Assembly: GCA_023451375.1 (NCBI GenBank)
Contig: JAEXZS010000004.1
Coordinates: 71,093-135,092 of the forward strand
Length of the DNA: 64,000 nucleotides
Direction: 5' to 3'
Source: Pseudomonadota bacterium
GTDB taxonomy: Bacteria; Pseudomonadota; Alphaproteobacteria; Caulobacterales; Caulobacteraceae
Shown: in pieces, positions 50,999-59,481 of the stretch
Layout: each line of letters starts with the position of its first letter
Numbering within the stretch: the stretch's first letter is position 1
Made by a program: the position numbers and the translations under genes
The notes under the pieces: model-generated
Databases searched by the model: none
What the model saw: the letters and a program-made list of their open reading frames with translations, nothing else
Told to the model about the DNA's origin: nothing

Positions 50999-51190
50999 CG
51001 CGGGAGAGATCGGGAACCGGGAACCGGGGTCCGACGCCGAAGGCGCAACCGCCCCGGAAACGCTCAGGCAAACGGACCGCGAAGGCACACGGACGCTGGA
51101 AAGTCGCCCAGGAACTGCGGTCCCGGGGCGCGCCGACGGAGCAAGGCGCCATCCTATCGGCGCCGGAATCTCTCAGGCTCCAGGACAGCG
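50999..51190 (+). promoter_or_regulatory. Tandem glycine riboswitch of the gcv operon
   Basis: Two glycine aptamers lie in series. The first (about 50999-51081) has CGCGGGAGAG, the core GCCGAAGGCGCAA, the CTCAGGCAAACGGACCG end. The second (about 51094-51190) has CGCTGGAAAG, GCCGACGGAGCAAGG and the highly conserved TCTCAGGCTCCAGGACAGCG. The array ends 52 bases before gcvT. Binding of glycine is expected to turn on gcv expression. The conserved cores make this a firm call; boundaries are approximate. Confidence 0.92.
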
Positions 51191-51242
51191 GGGGCGCGAG
51201 GACGGCGGAGCTCCGCCACAACACGCGACCGTGAGAGTCCAG

Positions 51243-52358
51243 ATGGCCGATGAAACGCTGAAGACCACCCCGCTCAACGCCGCCCACAAGGCGCGCGGCG
51301 CCCGCATGGTCGGCTTCGGCGGCTATGAGATGCCGGTCCAGTACGAGGGCGTCCTGGCCGAGCACCGCTGGACCCGCGAACACGCCGGCCTGTTCGACGT
51401 CTCGCACATGGGCCAGTGCCGCATCACCGGCGACGACGCCTTCACCCAGTTCGAGCGCTTCGTCCCCGGCGACTACCAGGTCCTGAAGGCGGGCAAGCAG
51501 AAGTATTCCGTGCTGCTGAACGAGCAGGGCGGGATCATCGACGACCTGATGGCCGGCCGCCCCGACCACGACGGCCTGTTCGTCGTCGTCAACGCCGGCA
51601 ACAAGGAACAGGACTTCGAGTTCCTGAAGAACAACCTTCAGGGCAAGGCCTCGCTGATGCGGCTGGACAGCCGCGCCCTGATCGCAATCCAGGGGCCGGA
51701 AGCCGCCGAGGTCATGGCCGCGCACGAGCCGGTCCTGTCCGAGATGGGATTCATGGAGTGCGCCCGCCTGATGCTGTTCGGCGTCGATTGCTTGGTCTCC
51801 CGCTCGGGCTACACCGGCGAGGACGGCTACGAGATCTCGATCCCGGCCGAGGACGCCGAGCGCGTCTGGAACACGCTGCTGGAGGACGCCCGCGTCAAGC
51901 CGATCGGCTTGGGCGCGCGCGACAGCCTGCGGCTGGAGGCCGGCCTGCCGCTGCACGGCCACGATGTCGACGCGACCACCAGCCCCGTCGAGGGCGCCCT
52001 GACCTTCGCCATTTCCAAGTCGCGCAGGGAGCGCGCCGACTTCAACGGCGCCCAGCGCATCCTGAAGGAGCTGGCCGACGGCCCGTCGCGCGTCCGCGTC
52101 GGTCTGATCGTCAAGGAAGGCGCCCCGGCCCGCGAAGGCGCCGAGATCGCCGACGCCGACGGGACCGTCATCGGCAGGATCACCTCCGGCGGCCCCTCGC
52201 CGACCCTGGGCAAGAACATCGCCATGGGGTTCGTGCCGCCGGCCTTCTCGGCCCTTGGGACAGAGCTGAAAGTCATCGTCCGCGGCAAGCCCGCCGCCGC
52301 CGAGGTGGTGGACATGCCGTTCGTTCCGCCACGCTATTATCGAAAGCCGAAGGCCTGA
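51243..52358 (+). CDS. gcvT: Glycine cleavage system T protein (aminomethyltransferase)
   Basis: Transfers the methylene group from lipoyl-H protein to tetrahydrofolate. The 371-residue protein has the family motifs LNAAHKARGARMVGFGGYEMPV, FDVSHMGQ, SRSGYTGEDGYEI and LGARDSLRLEAGLPLHGHD. I chose ATG 51243; although the frame is open for more than 2 kb upstream, that is a GC-rich artefact over genes on the other strand and the riboswitch. It is the first gene of gcvT-gcvH-gcvPA-gcvPB. Confidence 0.96.
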   Translation: MADETLKTTPLNAAHKARGARMVGFGGYEMPVQYEGVLAEHRWTREHAGLFDVSHMGQCRITGDDAFTQFERFVPGDYQVLKAGKQKYSVLLNEQGGIIDDLMAGRPDHDGLFVVVNAGNKEQDFEFLKNNLQGKASLMRLDSRALIAIQGPEAAEVMAAHEPVLSEMGFMECARLMLFGVDCLVSRSGYTGEDGYEISIPAEDAERVWNTLLEDARVKPIGLGARDSLRLEAGLPLHGHDVDATTSPVEGALTFAISKSRRERADFNGAQRILKELADGPSRVRVGLIVKEGAPAREGAEIADADGTVIGRITSGGPSPTLGKNIAMGFVPPAFSALGTELKVIVRGKPAAAEVVDMPFVPPRYYRKPKA

Positions 52359-52363
52359 TAGCT

Positions 52364-52474
52364 CCCCGTCACCCTGGGGCTTGCCCCAAGGGCCGGGGAT
52401 CAACCGCTCGTGCGAAGATACCGACGCACGGACCGCGCAACATCCGATCCTCGGCTCAGCCCGGGGATGACGGG
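52364..52474. repeat. Palindromic repeat, family A-like, between gcvT and gcvH
   Basis: A 111-base element with imperfect inverted ends: the left end CCCGTCACCCTGGGGCTTG mirrors the right end CTCAGCCCGGGGATGACGGG. It aligns over its whole length, with the same spacer start (CAACCGCTCG) and CATCCGATCCT before the right arm, with the element at 52862. It starts 6 bases after the gcvT stop and ends before the gcvH ribosome site. Confidence 0.8.
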
Positions 52475-52488
52475 AGAGGAGAAGCAAG

Positions 52489-52854
52489 ATGAAGTTCACC
52501 AAGGATCACGAGTGGGTCAGCCTGGACGGCGACATCGCCACCGTCGGCATCTCCAAGCACGCCGCCGACGCCCTGGGCGACGTGGTGTTCGTTGAGGTGC
52601 CAGAGGTCGGCAAGTCCGTCGCCAAGGGCGACAGCTTCGCCGTGGTCGAGAGCGTCAAGGCCGCTTCGGACGTGTACGCCCCCGTCTCGGGCGAAGTGGT
52701 CGCGGCCAACGACGCCCTGTCGACCGCCCCGGAGACCGTCAACTCGGCCGCCCAGGCCGACGGCTGGTTCGCCAAGATCAAGGTGTCCGACGCCTCGGAA
52801 CTGGACGGCCTGATGGATCAGGCCGCCTACGACGAGTTCCTCAAGACCCTTTGA
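52489..52854 (+). CDS. gcvH: Glycine cleavage system H protein
   Basis: The lipoyl carrier of the glycine cleavage system. The 121-residue protein carries its lipoyl lysine at K57 in VVESVKAASD, with the typical start MKFTKDHEWV and the end AAYDEFLKTL. GAGAGGAGAAG precedes ATG 52489. It is flanked on both sides by copies of the same palindromic repeat, so its message segment could be processed or stabilised independently. Confidence 0.97.
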   Translation: MKFTKDHEWVSLDGDIATVGISKHAADALGDVVFVEVPEVGKSVAKGDSFAVVESVKAASDVYAPVSGEVVAANDALSTAPETVNSAAQADGWFAKIKVSDASELDGLMDQAAYDEFLKTL

Positions 52855-52861
52855 CCCCGGG

Positions 52862-52972
52862 CCCGTCACCCTCGGGCTCGACCCGAGGGCCGGGCGCTCA
52901 ACCGCTCGAGCGACAGTCCTGACGCGCGAGCCGCACCGCATCCGATCCTGGGGCGAGGCCCGAGGATGACGG
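52862..52972. repeat. Palindromic repeat, family A-like, between gcvH and gcvPA
   Basis: The second 111-base copy, colinear with the element at 52364. Left end CCCGTCACCCTCGGGCTCG mirrors right end GGCGAGGCCCGAGGATGACGG. Compensating changes keep the arms paired although the sequence differs from copy one. It starts 7 bases after the gcvH stop and ends 12 bases before gcvPA. Confidence 0.8.
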
Positions 52973-52984
52973 AGTGAGAAGATC

Positions 52985-54331
52985 ATGCGTTATCTCCCCC
53001 TGACGCCCGACGACCGCGCGGCGATGCTCGCCGCCATCGGCGCCAAATCCATCGACGACCTGTTCGTGGACGTGCCCGAGAGCGCGCGGCTACAGGGCCC
53101 CGTGGACCTGCCCCGCGTGGCCGGCGAGTTGGAGGTCGAACGCGCCCTTTCCGCCATGGCGGCGAAGAACGCGGCGGCGGGTTCCGTGCCCTTCTTCTGC
53201 GGCGCGGGCGCCTACAGGCACCACGTTCCGGCGACGGTGGACCACGTCATCCAGCGGTCGGAGTTCCTGACCAGCTACACGCCGTACCAGCCCGAGATCG
53301 CCCAGGGCACGCTGCAGTATCTCTACGAATTCCAGACCCAGGTGGCGAACCTGACCGGCATGCCGGTCGCCAACGCCTCGCTTTATGACGGCTCGACCGC
53401 CATGGCCGAGGGCGTGCTGATGGCCACCCGCGTGACCCGCCGCAACAAGGCGGTGATCTCGGGCGGCGTCCACCCGCACTACGTCCAGGCGACCGAGACC
53501 GTGGTGCACGCCGTCGGCGTCGAGACCCAGGTCCTGCCCGCCGCCGTGGATGCCGAGGCCGAGGTCATCGCCCAGATCGGTCCCGACACGGCCTGTGTCG
53601 TCGTGCAGACGCCCAACGTGTTCGGAACCGCCACCGACGTCACTCGGATCGCCGAGGCCGCGCACGCCGCCGGGGCCCTGCTGATCGTCGTCGTGACCGA
53701 GGCTGTGTCGATGGGCCTGCTCAAGTCGCCCGGCGAGATGGGGGCCGACATCGTCGCCGCCGAGGGCCAGTCGATCGGCAACGCCCTGAACTTCGGCGGC
53801 CCCTACGTCGGCCTGTTCGCCACCCGCGAGAAGCTGGTCCGGCAGATGCCGGGACGCCTGACGGGAGAGACGGTGGACGCTGACGGCGAACGCGGCTTCG
53901 TCCTGACCCTGTCGACGCGCGAGCAGCACATCCGCCGCGACAAGGCAACGTCGAACATCTGCACCAACTCGGGCCTCTGCACCCTGGCCTTCACCATCCA
54001 CATGAGCCTGCTGGGCGAGACCGGCCTGCGTCGCCTGGCCCTGCTGAACCACGAGAAGGCGCTGGCCGCGCGCGACGCCCTGGCCGCCATCCCGGGCGTC
54101 GAGGTGCTGACCCCGCGCTTCTTCAACGAGTTCGCCGTGCGCCTGCCGAAGAACGCGGCCGAGGTGGTGGAGACGCTGGCCGGCCACCACATCCTGGCCG
54201 GCGTGCCCTACAGCCGCCTGGCGCCCGACGCCGGCATGGACGACGTTCTGCTGGTCGCCGCGACCGAGACCACCCTGGACCACGACATCAAGCTGCTTGC
54301 CGCCTCGCTCGGCAAGGTGCTGGCGGCCTGA
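52985..54331 (+). CDS. gcvPA: Glycine dehydrogenase (decarboxylating) subunit 1
   Basis: The N-terminal half of the split P protein, which with GcvPB decarboxylates glycine and loads the H protein. The 448-residue PLP-fold protein shows MRYLPLTPDDRAAMLAAIG, FLTSYTPYQPEIAQGTLQYLYEFQTQ, VANASLYDGSTAMAEG and TSNICTNSGLCTLAF. It lacks the PLP lysine, which lies on GcvPB, as normal for the two-subunit form. Fourteen bases separate it from gcvPB. Confidence 0.96.
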   Translation: MRYLPLTPDDRAAMLAAIGAKSIDDLFVDVPESARLQGPVDLPRVAGELEVERALSAMAAKNAAAGSVPFFCGAGAYRHHVPATVDHVIQRSEFLTSYTPYQPEIAQGTLQYLYEFQTQVANLTGMPVANASLYDGSTAMAEGVLMATRVTRRNKAVISGGVHPHYVQATETVVHAVGVETQVLPAAVDAEAEVIAQIGPDTACVVVQTPNVFGTATDVTRIAEAAHAAGALLIVVVTEAVSMGLLKSPGEMGADIVAAEGQSIGNALNFGGPYVGLFATREKLVRQMPGRLTGETVDADGERGFVLTLSTREQHIRRDKATSNICTNSGLCTLAFTIHMSLLGETGLRRLALLNHEKALAARDALAAIPGVEVLTPRFFNEFAVRLPKNAAEVVETLAGHHILAGVPYSRLAPDAGMDDVLLVAATETTLDHDIKLLAASLGKVLAA

Positions 54332-54345
54332 GCGGAGACCGAACG

Positions 54346-55935
54346 ATGACCACCATGAACACCGTCGGCCGCCCGACCGCCCCGAACAAGGTCGATCACG
54401 ACTACAAGCACCCGACCCTCACCGGCGGGCGCGGCCTGCTGCAGGACGAGCACCTGATCTTCGAGGGCGACGGCTGGGGCAAGACCGGCGTCGACCTGCC
54501 GGAGCCGAAGACCGATGGAGGCGACCTGGGCGACCTGGTCCGCAAGGATCCGATCGGCCTGCCGGGGCTGAGCGAGCCAGAGGCCATGCGCCACTATGTG
54601 CGCCTGTCCCAGAAGAACCACGCGATCGACCTGGCCATCTATCCGCTGGGCTCGTGCACCATGAAGCACAACCCGCGCCTGAACGAGAAGATGGCGCGCC
54701 TGCCCGGCTTCTCGGACATCCACCCGCTGCAGCCGCAGTCGACGGTGCAGGGCGCGCTGGAGCTGATGGATGCGCTGGCTCACTGGCTGAAGACCCTGAC
54801 CGGCATGCCCGCCGTCGCGCTTTCCCCGAAAGCGGGCGCCCACGGCGAACTGTGCGGCCTGATGGCCATCCGCGCCGCCCATGAAGCCAAGGGCGAGCAC
54901 GAGCAGCGCCGCAAGGTCCTGGTGCCCACCAGCGCCCACGGCACCAACCCCGCGACGGCCGCCTTCGTCGGTTATTCGGTGGTCGAGGTGGCCCAGACCG
55001 ACGACGGTCGCGTCGACGTGGCCGACCTGGCGGCGAAGCTGGGTCCGGACGTCGCCGCCATCATGGTGACCAATCCCAACACCTGCGGCCTGTTCGAGCG
55101 CGACATCCTGGAGATCAGCCGACTGACGCACGAGGCGGGGGCCTATTTCTACTGCGACGGCGCCAACTTCAACGCCATCGTCGGGCGGGTGCGGCCGGGC
55201 GACCTGGGCGTCGACGCCATGCACATCAACCTGCACAAGACCTTCTCCACGCCCCACGGCGGCGGCGGGCCGGGCGCGGGGCCGGTGGTGCTGTCGGAAG
55301 CGCTGGCGCCGTTCGCGCCGGCTCCCTGGGTCGTGCATGACGCCGACGGATATCGCCTGGTCGAGCGCCAGGAAGATGAGGCGACGCAGGCCTTCGGCCG
55401 CCTGTGCGCCTTCCAGGGCCAGATGGGCATGTATGTCCGTGCGCTCAGCTACATGATGAGCCACGGCTCGGACGGCCTGCGCCAGGTCGCCGAGGACGCG
55501 GTGCTGAACGCCAACTACATCAAGGCCCGCCTCCAGGACCTGATGAGCCCGGCCTTCCCCGACGGCCCGTGCATGCACGAGGCCCTGTTCGACGACACCT
55601 GGCTGAAGGGCACCGACATCACCACCCTGGACTTCGCCAAGGCGATGATCGACGAGGGCTTCCACCCGATGACCATGTATTTCCCCCTGGTCGTCCACGG
55701 CGCCATGCTGATCGAGCCGACCGAGACGGAATCTAAGCAGGAGCTGGACCGCTTCATCGAGGCGATGCGCCTCTTGGCCCAGGCCGCTCTGGAAACCAAG
55801 GATGGAGCCGGCGATGTCGAACGGTTCAAGGGCGCGCCCTTCCACGCCCCCCTGCGCCGCCTCGACGAGACCCGCGCCGCCCGCTCGCCGGTGCTGCGCT
55901 GGACCGCGCCGGAGGGGTCGAACCAGGCCGCCTGA
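54346..55935 (+). CDS. gcvPB: Glycine dehydrogenase (decarboxylating) subunit 2
   Basis: The catalytic C-terminal half of the split P protein. The 529-residue protein binds PLP at K298 in HINLHKTFSTPHGGGGPG and carries YPLGSCTMKHNPR, SPKAGAHGELCGLMAIRA and VPTSAHGTNPATAAF. It is the last gene of the operon; a hairpin terminator follows 25 bases after the stop. No lipoamide dehydrogenase (L protein) gene is near, as that subunit is shared and encoded elsewhere. Confidence 0.96.
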   Translation: MTTMNTVGRPTAPNKVDHDYKHPTLTGGRGLLQDEHLIFEGDGWGKTGVDLPEPKTDGGDLGDLVRKDPIGLPGLSEPEAMRHYVRLSQKNHAIDLAIYPLGSCTMKHNPRLNEKMARLPGFSDIHPLQPQSTVQGALELMDALAHWLKTLTGMPAVALSPKAGAHGELCGLMAIRAAHEAKGEHEQRRKVLVPTSAHGTNPATAAFVGYSVVEVAQTDDGRVDVADLAAKLGPDVAAIMVTNPNTCGLFERDILEISRLTHEAGAYFYCDGANFNAIVGRVRPGDLGVDAMHINLHKTFSTPHGGGGPGAGPVVLSEALAPFAPAPWVVHDADGYRLVERQEDEATQAFGRLCAFQGQMGMYVRALSYMMSHGSDGLRQVAEDAVLNANYIKARLQDLMSPAFPDGPCMHEALFDDTWLKGTDITTLDFAKAMIDEGFHPMTMYFPLVVHGAMLIEPTETESKQELDRFIEAMRLLAQAALETKDGAGDVERFKGAPFHAPLRRLDETRAARSPVLRWTAPEGSNQAA

Positions 55936-55960
55936 GCCAGGCACGAATTCAAGGCATGGA

Positions 55961-55988
55961 CGGCCTGTGGCGGCGACGTCACAGGCCG
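55961..55988 (+). terminator. Terminator of the gcv operon
   Basis: CGGCCTGTG (55961-55969) pairs perfectly with CACAGGCCG (55980-55988) around a 10-base loop and is followed by TTTCC. Flanking ATGGA and TCCAT extend the pairing past a small bulge. It lies 25 bases after the gcvPB stop. Confidence 0.72.
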
Positions 55989-56168
55989 TTTCCATATCGC
56001 CATCATGACCAAACCTTCATGCGCCGGACACGCCTCGGCCATCGAAGCAGGGCCTTGATCGGGCTGTGGCGCGGTCGCCACGGCCGCCGTTTCCTTTCCC
56101 GACGAGGGATCGTGCGACCGCGGCGGCCGTTGTCCAAGAGCCCCCTCCTCCCCATCTCCTCGAGTTCA

Positions 56169-56582
56169 GTGACCGACGCATCCCTTCCCCTCATTCAGCC
56201 TTCCGCATCGCGCAGCCGCCTGCTGCGCGTGCTGAAGCGCTGGGCGCTGATGGGCGGCGGGGTGCTGGTGGTGCTGCTGGGCATCCTTATCGCGCCCCTG
56301 CCTGGACCCGGCGGCATTCCGGTCATCGCGGTCGGCCTGATGCTGATCCTGCGCAGCTCCTACTGGGCCAAGCGGCAGTTCATCCGCGCCCAGCATGCGC
56401 GGCCCAAGTGGGTCTATCCCTTCCGCAGACTCATGCGCCGCAAGCCCGAGATCGCGCCGGTCTTCTGGCAGCAGGCTCTGCGCGCTGAGAAGCTGGTGCT
56501 GCGGCGGCGCCGCCGTCTTGTGCGGGTGCGAAAGCGCGTTCGGCGTTCTTTCCGAAAGCTTTTCCGCCGCACGCGGGCCTGA
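56169..56582 (+). CDS. Small membrane protein with PGPG motif (PGPGW-like)
   Basis: A roughly 137-residue protein. One hairpin of two membrane helices surrounds the conserved PLPGPGGIPVIAVGLMLILRSS, typical of putative transmembrane PGPGW proteins, and the C-terminal 60 residues are extremely basic (RRRRRLVRVRKRVRRSF), suggesting contact with nucleic acid or acidic lipid. The start is uncertain: GTG 56169 gives a normal N-terminus, while upstream in-frame codons give only an Arg-rich, unlikely extension. Function unknown. Confidence 0.7.
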   Translation: MTDASLPLIQPSASRSRLLRVLKRWALMGGGVLVVLLGILIAPLPGPGGIPVIAVGLMLILRSSYWAKRQFIRAQHARPKWVYPFRRLMRRKPEIAPVFWQQALRAEKLVLRRRRRLVRVRKRVRRSFRKLFRRTRA

Positions 56583-56704
56583 TTTCCACCCGTCTTGCTG
56601 CGGCCGCTAACCACGGGAAGTTGAACACGGGCCTCGCCTGACCGGCGTATCCTGCCTCTCGCGTTATCAGAGCACCGTTACAAGCGTTGGGAGGCGCTAA
56701 GGTC

Positions 56705-57172
56705 ATGATGTCACGCGTACAAAAGGGACTCATCGCCGGCGTGTTCGCCACGATTGCCGTATCCCTGCTTGAAATACCGAACATGTTCCTGAACTGGTTC
56801 GATCCCTTCCAGGGGGTCATCGCCAGCATCATCGGCATGCCCGGCAACCTGGCCGTCGGCTGGGCCATCCACCTGATGAGCGGCGTCTTCATCCTCGGAC
56901 CGCTGTTCGGCTATCTCTGCCCCCGCCTGCCGACGGACACGCCCGAAACCAAGGGCATCGTCTTCGCCGTCGGCGCCTGGGTGGTGATGATGCTGGGCGT
57001 CTTCATGCTCGGCGACTACCGCACCTTCTCCAGCGGCGCCGGCTTCGGCACGGTGGCGTGGTTGCTGATCACCCACGCCGTGTTCGGCATCGTGCTGGGC
57101 AATGTCTACGCCCGGCTCAGCGCCCGCGAAAAGCGCGCGGCGCATCTGGTCAGCGGCGCTCACGCCCACTGA
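56705..57172 (+). CDS. Four-helix membrane protein (DUF6789-like)
   Basis: A 155-residue inner-membrane protein with four hydrophobic segments at about 7-25, 38-75, 85-110 and 120-140. KGLIAGVFATIAVSLLEIPN and GMPGNLAVGWAIHLMSGVFILGPLFGY resemble the DUF6789 family, which has no known function; the assignment is from pattern memory and moderate. ATG 56705 or 56708 is the start (AAGG upstream). A shared terminator follows. Confidence 0.7.
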   Translation: MMSRVQKGLIAGVFATIAVSLLEIPNMFLNWFDPFQGVIASIIGMPGNLAVGWAIHLMSGVFILGPLFGYLCPRLPTDTPETKGIVFAVGAWVVMMLGVFMLGDYRTFSSGAGFGTVAWLLITHAVFGIVLGNVYARLSAREKRAAHLVSGAHAH

Positions 57173-57195
57173 TCCAGGCACGGCCTGAAAAGGAA

Positions 57196-57225
57196 AAGGG
57201 CCCCGACGCTCGCGCCGGGGCCCTT
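57196..57225. terminator. Bidirectional terminator between the DUF6789-like gene and the atp operon
   Basis: AAGGGCCCCG (57196-57205) pairs perfectly with CGGGGCCCTT (57216-57225). A-rich sequence precedes and TTGTCTTGT follows, so it can end transcription in both directions between convergent genes (stop at 57172 on plus, stop at 57249 on minus). Confidence 0.8.
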
Positions 57226-57248
57226 GTCTTGTGCGAAACGGACCGCCG

Positions 57249-57764
57249 TCAGTTCAGCCGGTCGCCGATCTGGGCGATGGCCGCATCCAGCAGCGGGTCC
57301 TTGGCTTGACCGGCGAGGCGGGCGGCCAGCACGGCCTCCGCCGACTTGGCGGCCAGATCGGCGGCGGCGGCCTTGACCTCGGCGGAAGCCTGGGCCTCCG
57401 CCTGGGCGATGCGGCTCTCGGCCATCTTCTGGCGGCGCGCCAGGGTCTCTTCCAACCGGGCCTTGGTCTCGGCCTCGAGACGGCGGGCGTCTGCCTCGGC
57501 TGAGGCCATCATCTCGGCGGCCTGCGCCTCGGCCTCGGCCTTCTCCTTGCGGATCTGGGCCAGCAGGGCCTCGGCTTCCGCCCGCAGGCGGGCGGCCTCG
57601 TCGAGGTCAGCCTGGATCTTGGCGGCCTTGGCGTCCAGGGCGGCGGCGGCCGTCTTCGGCACGCCGACGGCGATCAGGATGCCGACAAACATCAGCAGAC
57701 CGACGCCCACCCAGATCTCGGCGTTGGCGAGACTCCAGATGCCCTCTTCGAAAATCAGATTCAT
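57249..57764 (-). CDS. atpF: ATP synthase F0 subunit b
   Basis: One of two peripheral-stalk proteins linking F0 to F1. The 171-residue protein has one membrane helix (residues 13-33, AEIWVGVGLLMFVGILIAV) followed by a long Ala/Glu/Lys coiled coil with LEETLARRQKMAESRIAQAEAQA. Its ATG shares a base with the b' stop (TGATG). It is the last gene of the F0 operon and is followed by a shared terminator. Confidence 0.94.
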   Translation of the reverse strand: MNLIFEEGIWSLANAEIWVGVGLLMFVGILIAVGVPKTAAAALDAKAAKIQADLDEAARLRAEAEALLAQIRKEKAEAEAQAAEMMASAEADARRLEAETKARLEETLARRQKMAESRIAQAEAQASAEVKAAAADLAAKSAEAVLAARLAGQAKDPLLDAAIAQIGDRLN

Positions 57765-58336
57765 CAGGCGGCTCCCTTGGCGGCGGCGAGCTCGGCGGGC
57801 GTGGCGGCCTTGCCGGTCAGACGCTCGACCATGGCGGCGGCGGCGTCAGACGCGATGGTCGAGACGTTCGCCATCGCCGCATCGCGGGTCTTGCCGATAG
57901 CGGCCTCGGCCTCGGCGATACGAGCGTTGACGACGGCTTCTTCCGCCGCTTGGCGGGCGTTGGCTTCCTCGGTGACGCGCGCCTTGGCGGCGGCGGCCGT
58001 GGCGCGGGCGTCGGCGCGAGCCTTGGCGACCTCGGCCTGGGCGGCGGCGGCTTGTTCGGCGGCCTCCACCTGGACCTGACGCGCCGTGGCGACGGCCGTC
58101 GAGATGGTGTCGGCCCGCTCGTCCATCACCCGGCGCAGGCGCGGGGCGAAGACCTTGCTGACCAGCAGATACAGGACCGCGAACAGGATCAGCAGATAGC
58201 CGATCTGCCCCGCCCAGTGCTCGAACTGGAATTGCGGCAGTCCGCCCGAGCCATGCTCGGCCGCGACCGCGGTTTCCGCGTGCAGATCCGCCTCCACCGA
58301 GGATGGCAGGGCGTCGTTTGAGTGGGGGCTGGCCAT
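57764..58336 (-). CDS. atpG: ATP synthase F0 subunit b'
   Basis: The second peripheral-stalk subunit, present in alphaproteobacteria and phototrophs as a heterodimer partner of b. The 190-residue protein has an N-terminal extension, a membrane helix (QIGYLLILFAVLYLLVSKVF) and an alanine-rich coiled coil (AEQAAAAQAEVAKARADARA). Coupling with atpF by TGATG supports equal dosage. It is called atpG or atpF' depending on the naming scheme. Confidence 0.93.
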   Translation of the reverse strand: MASPHSNDALPSSVEADLHAETAVAAEHGSGGLPQFQFEHWAGQIGYLLILFAVLYLLVSKVFAPRLRRVMDERADTISTAVATARQVQVEAAEQAAAAQAEVAKARADARATAAAAKARVTEEANARQAAEEAVVNARIAEAEAAIGKTRDAAMANVSTIASDAAAAMVERLTGKAATPAELAAAKGAA

Positions 58337-58408
58337 GAACCGTCTATCGCTGGATCAAATGATCGACGGCGCGGAGGGCCTGGGGCCGCCCCGCGCCGGG
58401 AGCTGATA

Positions 58409-58633
58409 TCAGCCGAAGATCATCAGGATGCCGAGCACGAAGGCCAGGATGCCCAGGGCTTCGGCGAGGGCGGCGCCCACGAACAGGTTGCCGACCTGGC
58501 CGGCGGCGGCCGAGGGGTTCCGCAGGGCGCCGGCGAGGAAGTTGCCGAAGATGTTACCCACGCCCAGGGCCGAACCGATCATGCCCAGGGTGGCAAGGCC
58601 GGCACCGATGTACTTGGCGGCTTCAGCGTCCAT
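58409..58633 (-). CDS. atpE: ATP synthase F0 subunit c
   Basis: The ring-forming proteolipid. The 74-residue hairpin of two membrane helices has the polar loop AGALRNPSAAAGQ (R42-type region) and the ion-binding acidic residue E in VGAALAEALGILAF of helix two. Glycine repeats GAGLATLGMIGSALGVG occur in helix one. The E with no extra sodium ligands points to a proton-driven enzyme. Confidence 0.96.
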   Translation of the reverse strand: MDAEAAKYIGAGLATLGMIGSALGVGNIFGNFLAGALRNPSAAAGQVGNLFVGAALAEALGILAFVLGILMIFG

Positions 58634-58690
58634 GATTGTATTCCTAGATTAAAGTCGTTGGTGGTTGGGGTGAAAAGACTGGTCCGGCCC

Positions 58691-59476
58691 TTAGTGGGCG
58701 TGGTCCAGGTTGACCACATCATTCAGGTAGATGCAGGCCAGAACGGCGAAAACGAAGGCCTGGAGGAAGGCCACGAGAAACTCCAGGGCGGTCAGGGCGA
58801 CGACCATGCCCAGCGACAGGGCGGCCACCGGGAAGGCCAGCAGGCCCGCGCCGCCGCCCAGACCGACCAAGCCCAGCGAAACGACGAACCCGGCGAAGAT
58901 CTTCAGCGCGACGTGGCCGCCCAGCATGTTGCCGAACAGACGAAGCGCCAGGGTGACGGGACGCAGCAGGAAGGAGACGAACTCGATCAGGCCGACGACC
59001 GGGCGCAGCGCCAGCGGCGCGCCCATCGGCCAGAACAACTTGAAGAAGCCCAGGCCGTTCTTGGCGAAGCCGACGATCAGCACCAGGCCGATGGTCAGCA
59101 CCGCGAAGGTGGCCGTGATCGCCAGTTGTGACGTCGCCGTGAAGGTCAGGAACAGACCCAGCAGGTTCATGCCCAGGATCAGCAGGAAGATCGTGAACAC
59201 GAACGGGAAGTACTTGCGGCCGTCATGGCCGATGATGGAATCCGCCAGGTTGTCGATCAGGCCGAAGACGCCCTCGCCCGCCGCCTGAAGGCGGCCAGGC
59301 ACGATCTGGGCGTTCGACGTCACGGCGGCCAGGAAGCCGACGATCGCGACGAAGGCCGCCGTCATGGCGATGTGGGAATTGGTCACGGCCAAGTCGACCA
59401 CGCCCAGCAGCGGCAGGGTCACGTCGGGAAGGTCGATGACCTTCTGAATCTGAAACTGATGAATCGGATCGGCCAT
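58691..59476 (-). CDS. atpB: ATP synthase F0 subunit a
   Basis: Forms the proton half-channels against the c ring. The 261-residue protein has about six membrane helices. The essential arginine is in LRPVTLALRLFGNMLGGHVALK, and downstream AFVFAVLACIYLNDVV carries the conserved C-terminal helix. The start MADPIHQFQIQKVIDLP is typical. It lies 5 bases after atpI and before atpE. Confidence 0.96.
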   Translation of the reverse strand: MADPIHQFQIQKVIDLPDVTLPLLGVVDLAVTNSHIAMTAAFVAIVGFLAAVTSNAQIVPGRLQAAGEGVFGLIDNLADSIIGHDGRKYFPFVFTIFLLILGMNLLGLFLTFTATSQLAITATFAVLTIGLVLIVGFAKNGLGFFKLFWPMGAPLALRPVVGLIEFVSFLLRPVTLALRLFGNMLGGHVALKIFAGFVVSLGLVGLGGGAGLLAFPVAALSLGMVVALTALEFLVAFLQAFVFAVLACIYLNDVVNLDHAH

Positions 59477-59481
59477 CTAGC

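Noticed and set aside
48825..51242. Very long open frame running into gcvT from far upstream (1177 codons in total)
   Set aside because: It is antisense to fbp and the esterase and crosses the glycine riboswitch; the translation before residue 807 is Arg/Gln/His-rich nonsense. Stop codons are simply rare in this GC-rich DNA.
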